Assembly: GCA_028868995.1 (NCBI GenBank)
Contig: JAGWTH010000022.1
Coordinates: forward strand, 1-60,629
Origin: Burkholderiales bacterium
GTDB taxonomy: Bacteria > Pseudomonadota > Gammaproteobacteria > Burkholderiales > Burkholderiaceae_C
Length of the DNA: 60,629 bases
Direction: 5' to 3'
The notes under the pieces were generated by a model. The model searched no databases. It was not told the origin of the DNA and saw only the letters and a list, made by a program, of their open reading frames with translations. Positions 1 through 7,374 of this stretch are shown here, in pieces. The stretch's first letter is position 1, and the number at the start of each line of letters is the position of its first letter. The translations under genes and the position numbers were made by a program.

Positions 1-2
1 GC

Positions 3-53
3 AGCACGCGCGTGGCGGTCAAGGCGGAAGTACTGGACACGCATACAGTATAA
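3..53 (+). CDS. possible 3' end of an upstream reading frame
   Basis: A reading frame enters from the left window edge and closes at TAA (51-53); its last residues would be STRVAVKAEVLDTHTV. It is too short to recognise a family. The frame that leads into pdxA is also open to the window edge, so frame alone does not prove this is a gene. It may be the tail of an upstream gene or chance. Confidence 0.25.
   Translation, partial: STRVAVKAEVLDTHTV
31..50. promoter_or_regulatory. LexA (SOS) box-like palindrome
   Basis: The 20-bp sequence TACTGGACACGCATACAGTA has the form taCTGg-N8-ACAGta. It matches the LexA consensus CTGT-N8-ACAG at seven of eight core positions and has the flanking TA bases. 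No SOS gene is visible to the right (pdxA follows). If functional it may serve a gene to the left, outside the window, or be the relic of a rearranged promoter. Confidence 0.4.
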
Positions 54-79
54 ACAAGATAGCCCAACGAAGAAAGGAA

Positions 80-149
80 AGCGAGATCAGGGCCGTGCTC
101 GCGCACGGCGCGCTATCCCTCCCCGCCCTGAAGGACGGGATTTCTCGCT
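80..149. repeat. hairpin-bearing segment resembling an IS200/IS605-type element end
   Basis: Positions 122-139 form a bulged hairpin (CCCG/CGGG and CC/GG, unpaired A135, loop CTGAA). It is enclosed by a 7-bp inverted repeat AGCGAGA (80-86) / TCTCGCT (143-149). From memory, the string CCCGCCCTGAAGGACGGG followed by TTTCTCGC is typical of right ends of TnpB-carrying IS200/IS605-family elements. No transposase is visible, so at most this is an element end lying directly before pdxA. Confidence 0.3.
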
Positions 150-156
150 CATACGG

Positions 157-1173
157 ATGAAGCCGATCGCGGTCACCCTTGGCGACCCGGCCGGCATCGG
201 CCCGGAGATCATCGCCAAGGCCTGGCTGCAGGAGCCGGGTCTGCTGCGGGGCTGCTTCGTGGTGGGCGACCTGGCCTGCCTGCGCCGGGGCACGGCGGCG
301 GTGGCGGGCGGGCTGCCGCCGCTGGCGATCGCCGACATCGAGGCGACCGGCGAGGCCGCCAGGTTGCCGCCGCGCTGCATCCCGCTGCTGCAGGTCGGTG
401 AGCGCCTGGGCGAGCCGCCGCCGGTGGGGCGGGTGAGCGCCGCGGCCGGCGCCCTCGCGGCCGAGGCCGTGACCTGGGCCGCCCGCGCCGCCCTGCGCGG
501 CGAAGTCGCCGCCCTGGTGACCGCGCCGCTGCACAAGGAGGCGCTGGCCGCCGCCGGCGTGCCCTTCCCGGGCCACACCGAGCTGCTGCAGGCCGAGGCG
601 GCGCGGCACGCGGGCGTCGCGGTCGAACAGATGCCGGTGCGCATGATGCTCGCCAACGAGGAACTGCGCACCGTCCTGGTCAGCATCCACCTGTCGCTGC
701 GCCAGGCGCTGGACGCGGTGACCTACGGCCAGGTGCTCGAGACCCTGCGCATCACCGACCGCACGCTGGCCCGCGCCCTGGGGCGGCGCCCGCGCATCGC
801 CGTGGCCGGCCTCAACCCGCATGCGGGCGAGGGCGGGCTGTTCGGCCGGGAGGAGCTCGACGTGATCGTGCCGGCCATGCAGGCCGGCGAGCGCGAGGGA
901 CTGGACCTGCACGGACCGTTCGCCCCCGACACCGTTTTCATGCGGGCGAGGCGGGGAGAGTTCGACGTCGTGGTCGCCATGTACCACGACCAGGGACTGA
1001 TCCCGGTGAAGTACCTGGGCGTGGAGCAGGGCGTGAACGTGACCCTGGGCCTGCCGCTGGTGCGCACCAGCCCGGACCACGGCACGGCCTTCGACATCGC
1101 CGGCACCGGCCGGGCCGACCCGGCCAGCCTGCTGGCGGCGGTCCGGATGGCCCGGCGGCTGGCGGGTGCCTAG
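157..1173 (+). CDS. pdxA: 4-hydroxythreonine-4-phosphate dehydrogenase PdxA
   Basis: NAD-dependent oxidation of 4-phosphohydroxy-L-threonine in the DXP-dependent pyridoxal 5'-phosphate pathway; cytoplasmic metalloenzyme. The 338-residue protein has the family start [17 protein letters not shown], a GHTE segment near residue 145, and the conserved C-terminal [11 protein letters not shown] and [14 protein letters not shown] motifs that bind metal and substrate. Length is normal for the family. The ATG at 157 gives the expected N-terminus although the frame stays open to the window edge and no strong ribosome site precedes it. The usual betaproteobacterial neighbours surA and ksgA are absent, so the gene has been moved or is a separate copy. 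Its TAG stop shares CTAG with the stop of convergent mscL. Confidence 0.95.
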   Translation: MKPIAVTLGDPAGIGPEIIAKAWLQEPGLLRGCFVVGDLACLRRGTAAVAGGLPPLAIADIEATGEAARLPPRCIPLLQVGERLGEPPPVGRVSAAAGALAAEAVTWAARAALRGEVAALVTAPLHKEALAAAGVPFPGHTELLQAEAARHAGVAVEQMPVRMMLANEELRTVLVSIHLSLRQALDAVTYGQVLETLRITDRTLARALGRRPRIAVAGLNPHAGEGGLFGREELDVIVPAMQAGEREGLDLHGPFAPDTVFMRARRGEFDVVVAMYHDQGLIPVKYLGVEQGVNVTLGLPLVRTSPDHGTAFDIAGTGRADPASLLAAVRMARRLAGA

Positions 1174-1616
1174 TTCCTGGACTTCAGGCTGTCGCGGATC
1201 TCGCGCAGCAGCTGGATGTCCTCCGGCGTCGGCGGCGGTTCCGCCGGCTTCGCCTCGGCCTCGGCGTGGCTGCGGCGCAACCGGTTGATCTGCTTGACCA
1301 TGAGGAAGATCACGAAGGCCAGGATCAGGAAGTTGACCGCCACCGTCACGAAGTTGCCCCAGGCCAGCACCGGCACGCCGGCCTTCTTCAGGGCATCCAG
1401 GGTCTCCGGGGTGCCCGCCGGCACGGCGCCCAGGACGAAGAACAGGTTGGAGAAATCGAGCTTGCCGACGATGCGGCCGACCACCGGCATGATGATGTCG
1501 CCCACCAGCGACTCCACGATCTTGTTGAAGGCCGCGCCGATGATGACACCGACGGCCAGGTCGACCACGTTGCCCTTGACGGCGAACTCGCGGAATTCCT
1601 GCAGCAGCTTGCTCAA
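1170..1616 (-). CDS. mscL: large-conductance mechanosensitive channel MscL
   Basis: Inner-membrane pentameric channel that opens under membrane tension to release solutes on osmotic downshock. The family signature [20 protein letters not shown] (N-terminal helix plus TM1) is followed by a periplasmic loop, a second membrane helix ([13 protein letters not shown]) and a charged C-terminal helix. I place the start at TTG 1616: it gives [11 protein letters not shown], the usual N-terminus, and AAGGAG (1628-1623) lies six bases upstream. A longer reading from 1667 adds residues that do not look like MscL. The protein is then 148 residues. The gene converges on pdxA, with CTAG at 1170-1173 serving both stops. 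Confidence 0.94.
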   Translation of the reverse strand: MSKLLQEFREFAVKGNVVDLAVGVIIGAAFNKIVESLVGDIIMPVVGRIVGKLDFSNLFFVLGAVPAGTPETLDALKKAGVPVLAWGNFVTVAVNFLILAFVIFLMVKQINRLRRSHAEAEAKPAEPPPTPEDIQLLREIRDSLKSRN

Positions 1617-1715
1617 GCTCAACTCCTTGGGGTTGCGGGGGCCCCAGTATGGAGCATCCGGGAACACTGCATGCGCACTTGCGCATATGGGTGGAATCCC
1701 TTGAATACGAGCCGC

Positions 1716-1721
1716 TACAAT
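1716..1721 (+). promoter_or_regulatory. possible -10 element for petABC
   Basis: TACAAT lies 41 bases upstream of the petA start, in the gap between divergent mscL and petA. No convincing -35 box is seen at the right spacing, so this is a weak prediction from position and sequence only. Confidence 0.3.
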
Positions 1722-1762
1722 CGCCGGCTGACCCTCAACAACGAGAATTCCTCGAGGACTTC

Positions 1763-2359
1763 ATGAGCAATTCCACGGTGGACGCCAGCAAACGGACGTG
1801 GTTGATCGCGTCAGGTTGCGCGGGAGCGGTGGGAGCGGGCTTCGTCGCCGTTCCCTTCGTCAGCAGCTTCGAGCCGTCCGAGCGGGCCAAGGCCGCCGGC
1901 GCCCCGGTCGAGGCGGACATCTCGGGGCTGCAGCCCGGGGAGAAGATGACGGTCGAATGGCGCGGCAAGCCCGTGTGGATCCTGCGCCGCACCCCGGAAA
2001 TGCTCGCCTCCCTCAAGAAGACGGACAGCGAGGTCGCCGACCCCGAGTCCAAGCGCACCGCCTACCCCCTGCAGGCGAACTGCCACAACGAGTGGCGCTC
2101 CATCAAGCCCGAATACCTGGTGGTGATCGGCATCTGCACGCACCTGGGGTGCTCGCCCAACGACAAGTTCCAGCCTGGTCCGCAACCTTCCCTGCCGAAC
2201 GACTGGGAGGGGGGCTTCCTCTGCCCCTGCCACGGTTCCACCTTCGACCTGGCCGGCCGCGTGTTCAAGAACAAGCCCGCACCCGACAACCTGGAAGTGC
2301 CCCCGTACATGTACCTGTCGGACACCCGCCTGTTGATCGGTGAAGACAAGAAAGCCTGA
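1763..2359 (+). CDS. petA: ubiquinol-cytochrome c reductase iron-sulfur (Rieske) subunit
   Basis: Carries the [2Fe-2S] cluster that takes the first electron from ubiquinol at the Qo site of the cytochrome bc1 complex and passes it to cytochrome c1. Both cluster-binding boxes are present: CTHLGC (residues 125-130) and CPCHGS (154-159). The N-terminus has a Tat-like signal anchor with KR (SKRTWLIASGCAGAVGAGFV) that would hold the protein in the inner membrane. ATG 1763 is preceded by GAGGA and gives 198 residues, the normal size. First gene of petABC; petB follows after 11 bases. Confidence 0.97.
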   Translation: MSNSTVDASKRTWLIASGCAGAVGAGFVAVPFVSSFEPSERAKAAGAPVEADISGLQPGEKMTVEWRGKPVWILRRTPEMLASLKKTDSEVADPESKRTAYPLQANCHNEWRSIKPEYLVVIGICTHLGCSPNDKFQPGPQPSLPNDWEGGFLCPCHGSTFDLAGRVFKNKPAPDNLEVPPYMYLSDTRLLIGEDKKA

Positions 2360-2370
2360 TCGGACGCACC

Positions 2371-3780
2371 ATGGCTGAATTCAAGGAAATCTCCCCGAAC
2401 GCGAGTGCCGTCGCCAAGCTGGACAACTGGCTGCGCAACCGGTTCCCGACGGCCTTCGACGCCTACCGCGTACACATGTCGGAGTACTACGCTCCGAAGA
2501 ACTTCAACTTCTGGTACTTCTTCGGCTCGCTGGCGCTGCTGGTGCTGGTGATCCAGATCGTCACCGGCATCTTCCTGGTGATGAACTACAAGCCGGATGC
2601 GGCCCTGGCCTTCGCCTCCGTCGAGTACATCATGCGCGAGGTGCCCTGGGGCTGGCTGATCCGCTACATGCACTCCACCGGCGCGTCGGCCTTCTTCATC
2701 GTCGTGTACATGCACATGTTCAAGGCGATGATGTACGGCGGCTACCGCAAGCCGCGCGAGCTGGTCTGGATCTTCGGCTGCCTGATCTTCCTGATGCTGA
2801 TGGCCGAGGCCTTCTTCGGCTACCTGCTGCCCTGGGGCCAGATGTCCTACTGGGGCGCCCAGGTGATCGTCAACCTGTTCTCCGCCATCCCCTTCGTCGG
2901 ACCGGACCTCGCCCTGCTGATCCGCGGCGACTACGTGGTGTCCGACGCCACGCTGAACCGCTTCTTCAGCTTCCACGTGATCGCCATCCCGCTGGTGCTG
3001 CTGGGCCTGGTGGTGGCGCACCTGTTCGCGCTGCACGACGTCGGCTCCAACAACCCTGACGGCATCGACATCAAGGCCAAGGACTACCCGAAGGACGCCG
3101 CCGGCCACCCCGTGGACGGCATCCCCTTCCACCCGTACTACACGGTGCACGACCTGGTGGGCGTGTCGGTGTTCCTGATGGTGTTCAGCGCCATCATCTT
3201 CTTCGCCCCGGAGATGGGCGGGTACTTCCTGGAAGCCAACAACTTCATCCCGGCCGACCCGCTGAAGACGCCGCTGCACATCGCGCCGGTCTGGTACTTC
3301 ACGCCCTTCTACTCGATGCTGCGCGCCACCACCGAGGTGATGGTGAACGTGTTCACGGCGATCGTCGCCCTGGCCGGCGCCGTCACGCTGATCAAGGGCC
3401 GGCTGTCCGCCGCCGGCAAGATCGCCACGCTGGTCGCGGCCGTCGTCGCCATCCTGCTGCTGCGCTCCCTGGACGCCAAGTTCTGGGGCGTGGTCGTGAT
3501 GGGCGGCGCGGTGATCGTCCTGTTCTTCCTGCCCTGGCTGGATGCCAGCCCGGTGCGCTCGCTGCGCTACCGGCCGGGCTGGCACAAGGCGGTCTACGGC
3601 GTCTTCGTGGCGTACTTCCTGGTGCTCGGCTACCTGGGCATCCAGCCGCCCTCGCCCGGCGGGACCCTGGTCGCCCAGGTCGGCACGGTCTACTACTTCG
3701 GCTTCTTCCTTCTGATGCCGTGGTGGAGCCGCATGGGCGCCTTCAAGCCCGTGCCCGACCGCATCACCTTCGCGCACTGA
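2371..3780 (+). CDS. petB: cytochrome b of the bc1 complex
   Basis: Membrane subunit holding two b hemes and the Qo and Qi quinone sites. Multiple hydrophobic helices are evident. Heme ligands are His101/His115 and His202/His217; the second pair is 15 residues apart, one more than in mitochondrial or Rhodobacter cytochrome b. The Qo motif reads PVWY (in HIAPVWYFTPFY) in place of the classical PEWY, a variant known in beta- and gammaproteobacteria. At 469 residues it has extra C-terminal membrane segments, as in related bacteria. It lies between petA and petC in one operon. Confidence 0.97.
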   Translation: MAEFKEISPNASAVAKLDNWLRNRFPTAFDAYRVHMSEYYAPKNFNFWYFFGSLALLVLVIQIVTGIFLVMNYKPDAALAFASVEYIMREVPWGWLIRYMHSTGASAFFIVVYMHMFKAMMYGGYRKPRELVWIFGCLIFLMLMAEAFFGYLLPWGQMSYWGAQVIVNLFSAIPFVGPDLALLIRGDYVVSDATLNRFFSFHVIAIPLVLLGLVVAHLFALHDVGSNNPDGIDIKAKDYPKDAAGHPVDGIPFHPYYTVHDLVGVSVFLMVFSAIIFFAPEMGGYFLEANNFIPADPLKTPLHIAPVWYFTPFYSMLRATTEVMVNVFTAIVALAGAVTLIKGRLSAAGKIATLVAAVVAILLLRSLDAKFWGVVVMGGAVIVLFFLPWLDASPVRSLRYRPGWHKAVYGVFVAYFLVLGYLGIQPPSPGGTLVAQVGTVYYFGFFLLMPWWSRMGAFKPVPDRITFAH

Positions 3781-3800
3781 AGCCCGGGAGCGACGAGAAC

Positions 3801-4556
3801 ATGAAGAAACTGATCCTCACCGTGCTGCTCGCGTTCGGCGCCGTGGCGCTGGCCCAGGCGGCCGAAGAGCCGGTGCACTGGGACCAGGCGCCCAATCGCA
3901 CCAACGACCTGCCCGCGCTGCAGACCGGCGCCAAGCTGTTCGTCAACTACTGCCTCAACTGCCACTCGGCCGCCTACATGCGGTTCAACCGGCTGGAAGA
4001 CCTGGGCATCTCCTCCCAGCAGATCAAGGACAACCTGCTGACGGTGGGCGACAAGGTGGGCGACCTCATGAAGTCGCCGATGGACCCGAAGGAGGCCAAG
4101 GAGTGGTTCGGCGCCGTCCCGCCCGACCTGACCCTGATCGCCCGCGCGCGCTCGGGCGAAGGCGGCAGCGGCGCGGACTACCTCTACACCTACCTGCGCA
4201 GCTTCTACCGTGACCCGTCGCGGCCTACCGGCTGGAACAACCTGGTGTTCCCGAACGTGGGCATGCCCCACGTGCTGTGGGAACTGCAGGGCGAGCGGGA
4301 GCCGGTGTTCCAGAAGGTCGAGGAACACGGCCAGGAACTGGAAGTCTTCACCGGCTGGAAGCAGGTCACGCCCGGCACCTTGACGCGCGAGCAGTACGAC
4401 CAGGCCGTGGGCGACCTGGTGGGCTACCTCCAGTGGATGGGCGAACCCGGCCGCAACCACCGCGTGCGCGTGGGTGTCTGGGTCATGCTGTTCCTGGTCG
4501 GCTTCACGATCATCGTCTGGCGCCTCAACGCGGCGTTCTGGAAGGACATCAAGTAG
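3801..4556 (+). CDS. petC: cytochrome c1 of the bc1 complex
   Basis: Membrane-anchored c-type cytochrome that accepts electrons from the Rieske protein and reduces soluble cytochrome c. A Sec signal (MKKLILTVLLAFGAVALAQA) is followed by the heme-binding CLNCH motif (residues 51-55), a probable Met axial ligand in PNVGMPHVLW, and a C-terminal anchor helix (VWVMLFLVGFTIIVW). ATG 3801 follows AGCGACGAGAAC; the longer open frame from 3720 would run inside petB and lacks the signal peptide at its N-terminus. 251 residues, typical. Last gene of petABC. Confidence 0.96.
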   Translation: MKKLILTVLLAFGAVALAQAAEEPVHWDQAPNRTNDLPALQTGAKLFVNYCLNCHSAAYMRFNRLEDLGISSQQIKDNLLTVGDKVGDLMKSPMDPKEAKEWFGAVPPDLTLIARARSGEGGSGADYLYTYLRSFYRDPSRPTGWNNLVFPNVGMPHVLWELQGEREPVFQKVEEHGQELEVFTGWKQVTPGTLTREQYDQAVGDLVGYLQWMGEPGRNHRVRVGVWVMLFLVGFTIIVWRLNAAFWKDIK

Positions 4557-4585
4557 GCCCCGGGGCGGCCTGGCCGGACGTCCAA

Positions 4586-4591
4586 TAAAAT
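4586..4591 (+). promoter_or_regulatory. possible -10 element for sspA
   Basis: TAAAAT between petC and sspA, 97 bases before the sspA start. No clear -35 box is found 16-18 bases upstream. If used, the transcript would begin just before the two hairpins at 4602-4663. Confidence 0.35.
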
Positions 4592-4601
4592 GGCGGGTTA
4601 G

Positions 4602-4669
4602 GCAGCCCGGCGCCGGCCGGGCTGCATCCTTCGCGCAGAGTGGGCTGCAGCCGCGCCCACTCTTTTTGG
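4602..4669 (+). terminator. double-hairpin leader with intrinsic terminator before sspA
   Basis: First hairpin: GCAGCCCGG (4602-4610) pairs with CCGGGCTGC (4617-4625). Second hairpin: AGAGTGGGC (4637-4645) pairs with GCCCACTCT (4655-4663) and is followed by TTTTTGGTTTTTT, a textbook rho-independent terminator. It ends only a few bases before the sspA ribosome site (TGAGGA, 4675-4680). It could simply end petABC transcription. However, GGGCTGC occurs again at 4642-4648 inside the terminator's left arm, so the first arm could pair with it instead and open the terminator, as in an attenuator. Confidence 0.7.
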
Positions 4670-4688
4670 TTTTTTGAGGACTTTCAAG

Positions 4689-5300
4689 ATGATGGTGCTG
4701 TACTCGGGCACGACCTGCCCCTTCTCGCATCGCTGCCGCTTCGTGCTGTTCGAGAAGGGCATGGATTTCGAGATCCGCGACGTCGACCTGTACAACAAGC
4801 CGGAAGACATCAACGTGATGAACCCGTACGGCCAGGTGCCCATCCTGGTCGAGCGCGACCTCATCCTGTACGAGTCGAACATCATCAACGAGTACATCGA
4901 CGAGCGCTTCCCCCATCCCCAGCTGATGCCCGGCGACCCGGTCGACCGCGCCCGCGTGCGCCTGTTCCTGCTCAACTTCGAGAAGGAGCTGTTCGTCCAC
5001 GTGTCGACCCTGGAGTCGCGCGCGGCCAAGTCGAACGAGAAGGCGCTGGAGAAGGCCCGCGCCCACATCCGCGACCGACTGACCCAGCTCGCGCCGGTGT
5101 TCCTGAAGAACAAGTACATGCTCGGCGAGAACTTCTCGATGCTGGACGTGGCCATCGCGCCGCTGCTGTGGCGCCTGGACTACTACGGCATCGAGCTGTC
5201 CAAGAACGCCGCGCCGCTGCTGAAGTACGCCGAGCGCATCTTCTCGCGCCCGGCCTACATCGAGGCCCTGACGCCGTCCGAAAAGGTGATGCGGAAATAA
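4689..5300 (+). CDS. sspA: stringent starvation protein A (GST-fold)
   Basis: RNA polymerase-associated protein with a glutathione S-transferase fold but no known transferase activity; in enteric bacteria it acts in stationary phase and acid tolerance. The N-terminal thioredoxin-like domain starts MMVLYSGTTCPFSHRCRF, with VPILVERDLILYES around residues 50-65, followed by the all-helical C-terminal domain. ATG 4689 lies eight bases after TGAGGA (4675-4680). 203 residues, normal. sspB follows after 48 bases, the standard pairing. Expression may depend on the leader hairpins upstream. Confidence 0.95.
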   Translation: MMVLYSGTTCPFSHRCRFVLFEKGMDFEIRDVDLYNKPEDINVMNPYGQVPILVERDLILYESNIINEYIDERFPHPQLMPGDPVDRARVRLFLLNFEKELFVHVSTLESRAAKSNEKALEKARAHIRDRLTQLAPVFLKNKYMLGENFSMLDVAIAPLLWRLDYYGIELSKNAAPLLKYAERIFSRPAYIEALTPSEKVMRK

Positions 5301-5348
5301 GCAGCCGAGCGAAGCGCTAAGCTAGCGGTCCAGCAGTCTCCCCGCCGC

Positions 5349-5855
5349 ATGAACGCCCTCGAATCGACGTCCACCCGCCCGTACCTGATCCGGGCCCTGT
5401 ACGAATGGTGCACCGACAACGGCTTCACGCCCTATGTGGCCGTGCTGGTCGACGAAACGGTGCAGGTGCCGCGCGAGTACGTGAAGAACGGGGAGATCGT
5501 GCTGAACATCAGCTACGACGCCACCAGCTCGCTCAAGCTCGGCAACGACTTCATCGAGTTCAAGGCGCGCTTCGCCGGCACCGCCCGCGAGATCATGGTC
5601 CCGGTCGACCGGGTGATCGCGATCTATGCGCGCGAGAACGGCCAGGGCATGGCTTTCCCGGTCCCGGTGGCGGGCGCGCCCGCCGAGGAGCCGGCCGCGG
5701 GCAAGCCCTCGCCCCTGTCCAGCGTGCCGGCGGCCCCGGTGGACGACGCCAAGGTGGTCCAGCTGGTGAGCTCGGAGGAGGGCCAGCGGCCCCCCGAGCC
5801 CGAGCCGCCGAAGCCGCCGGGCGGCCCGCGCCCCGCGCTCAAGCGGGTCAAGTAA
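5349..5855 (+). CDS. sspB: ClpXP protease specificity-enhancing factor SspB
   Basis: Adaptor that delivers ssrA-tagged proteins to ClpXP. The N-terminal domain (about residues 1-110) has the family sequence RPYLIRALYEWCTDNGFTPY and VLNISYDATSSLKLGND, which form the substrate-binding fold. It is followed by a flexible Pro/Ala/Glu-rich linker and a short basic C-terminal end (PALKRVK) in the position of the ClpX-binding tail. 168 residues. Lies directly after sspA and is probably co-transcribed. Confidence 0.95.
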   Translation: MNALESTSTRPYLIRALYEWCTDNGFTPYVAVLVDETVQVPREYVKNGEIVLNISYDATSSLKLGNDFIEFKARFAGTAREIMVPVDRVIAIYARENGQGMAFPVPVAGAPAEEPAAGKPSPLSSVPAAPVDDAKVVQLVSSEEGQRPPEPEPPKPPGGPRPALKRVK

Positions 5856-5870
5856 GATTTTTCGGCGCCA

Positions 5871-5946
5871 GCCGGTTTAGCTCAGTCGGTAGAGCAACCG
5901 CCTTGTAAGCGGTAGGTCGTCCGTTCGATTCGGACAACCGGCACCA
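5871..5946 (+). tRNA. tRNA-Thr (anticodon UGU)
   Basis: Full cloverleaf: acceptor GCCGGTT/AACCGGC, D arm GCTC/GAGC, anticodon stem ACCGC/GCGGT around loop CTTGTAA (anticodon TGT), and T arm GTCCG/CGGAC with TTCGATT. Discriminator A is followed by an encoded CCA (5944-5946). It starts 15 bases after the sspB stop, so it may be read from the same transcript. Confidence 0.97.
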
Positions 5947-6037
5947 TTCACGGCCCTCAGACGTCCGGCGCCCGCATGCGGACGAACGGCGCGGCCGCGA
6001 CGGCCGGTCCACCCGCGAGGACGGGCGGCCTGGTCGT

Positions 6038-6361
6038 TTACTTTTGGTGGCTTCCAAGCTTCAGCCGGATCGCGGTAACCTCCCAGCCACGGCTGTTGAG
6101 CTTGCGCTGCAGCACGGGCAGCAGCTGCCTGAGTTTCGCGGCCGCCGCGTTGCCGTCCACCAGCAGGCACCAGGTGCTCCCGTCGATGGGGCCCGGCCGG
6201 ATGGAGGCCCGCAGCGGCGCCGGGATCAGGGGCTCCACGGCCCGCAGGCGTTCACCCGATTCGCGCGCCAGCTGCGCGAGCCGCGCGAGCGTCGGCGCCT
6301 CCTCCGCGGCCTGTTGCAGGGTCACGGCGTGATGGCGGCGCAGCGTGGGGGACGAGGACAC
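6038..6361 (-). CDS. dciA: DUF721/DciA-family protein (probable helicase loader)
   Basis: A 107-residue basic protein with the DUF721 layout: an N-terminal helix pair (LARLAQLARESGERLRAVEP), LIPAPLRASIRPGPIDGSTW, then LVDGNAAAAKLRQLLPVLQRKLNSRGWEVTAIRLKL, matching the KH-like domain end. DciA proteins load the replicative helicase DnaB where DnaC is absent. GTG 6361 is the only start that gives the full N-terminus; no strong ribosome site is visible, and a GTG further in (giving MTLQQAAEEAP) is possible. It diverges from the M23 peptidase gene, as in related genomes. Family assignment is good; function is inferred. Confidence 0.75.
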   Translation of the reverse strand: MSSSPTLRRHHAVTLQQAAEEAPTLARLAQLARESGERLRAVEPLIPAPLRASIRPGPIDGSTWCLLVDGNAAAAKLRQLLPVLQRKLNSRGWEVTAIRLKLGSHQK

Positions 6362-6375
6362 GAGAGGGGAAGGGA

Positions 6376-7374
6376 ATGCATTTCATTATCACGGATGCGC
6401 GCCTGGCGCGCAGCCATGCGATCCACCTGAGCGGAACCCGCCTGGTGCTCGCGCTGCTGACGCTGTCGCTCGTGCTGATGCTGATGTCCCTGGGCCTGTA
6501 CCAGTGGGTCTTCCTCAAGGCCGCGCGCGAGCACTGGCCGGTGATCGGTTCGCTGGTGCGCGTGGTGGCGCGGGACGAATTCGAGCAGCGCGACCGCTTC
6601 ATGCGCGAGAACCTCGACGCCATGGCCCGCAAGCTGGGGGACATGCAGGCCCGCATGATGCAGCTGGATGCCCTGGGCGAGCGCGTCTCCGGCCTGGCGG
6701 GCATCAATCCGCAGGACCTGAAGACGCCTCCCGGCCGCGGCGGCGCCCTGGTGGAGGGCCGGCCCCTGTCGTTGCAGGAACTTCAGTCCACGCTGGACGA
6801 CCTGGAGCGGCTGACGGGCGAGCGGACCGACCTGCTGACCGTGATGGAGTCGCGCCTGATCGACCAGCGCCTGAAGAAGATGATGGTGCCCACGCAGGCG
6901 CCCGTGGCCGGCGCGCCGATCGGCTCGCGCTTCGGCTGGCGCATCGACCCGTTCACCGGCCGCCAGGCCCTGCACACCGGCCTCGATTTCGAGGCGACGG
7001 TGGGCACGCCCATCGTGGCCGCGGCCGGCGGCGTGGTGGTGACCGCCGGACCCCATCCCGAGTACGGCAACATGGTGGAGATCGACCACGGCAACGGCCT
7101 GGTGACGCGCTACGGCCATGCATCGAGACTGCTGGTGAAGAAGGGCGACCTGGTCAAGCGCGGCCAGCAGATCGCGCTGGTCGGCAGCACCGGCCGCTCG
7201 ACCGGGCCGCACCTGCATTTCGAGGTGCTGGTCCAGGGCGTCCAGCAGGACCCGCAGAAGTTCCTGGCGGGCGCCGGCAAGCCGGGGCCGGTGCAGGCGG
7301 CGGCGCCGCCGCCGGCGCCGCTCGCGCAGAACCTGGCCCAGGTGACCCTGCTGCCGGGCCATCGGCCGAACTGA
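6376..7374 (+). CDS. M23 family metallopeptidase (LytM domain)
   Basis: Probable periplasmic, membrane-anchored peptidoglycan hydrolase or divisome regulator. One N-terminal membrane helix (about residues 25-45), a coiled-coil region (60-170), then the M23 domain with zinc ligands in HTGLDFE and HLHFE. The domain also has SRFGWRIDPFTG and GLVTRYGHAS, as in active members. A Pro/Ala-rich tail follows. 332 residues; ATG 6376 has AGGGGAAGGGA upstream. It lies between the DciA-like gene and secA. The substrate bond cannot be told from sequence. Confidence 0.9.
   Translation: MHFIITDARLARSHAIHLSGTRLVLALLTLSLVLMLMSLGLYQWVFLKAAREHWPVIGSLVRVVARDEFEQRDRFMRENLDAMARKLGDMQARMMQLDALGERVSGLAGINPQDLKTPPGRGGALVEGRPLSLQELQSTLDDLERLTGERTDLLTVMESRLIDQRLKKMMVPTQAPVAGAPIGSRFGWRIDPFTGRQALHTGLDFEATVGTPIVAAAGGVVVTAGPHPEYGNMVEIDHGNGLVTRYGHASRLLVKKGDLVKRGQQIALVGSTGRSTGPHLHFEVLVQGVQQDPQKFLAGAGKPGPVQAAAPPPAPLAQNLAQVTLLPGHRPN

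Noticed and set aside
19..1686. 555-codon minus-strand frame over pdxA and mscL
   Set aside because: Shadow frame; mscL is read in a different minus-strand frame and pdxA on the plus strand with intact family motifs.
2062..3777. 571-codon open frame on the minus strand across petA/petB
   Set aside because: Shadow of petB; composition is His/Gly/Val/Glu rich with no domain and no ribosome site.
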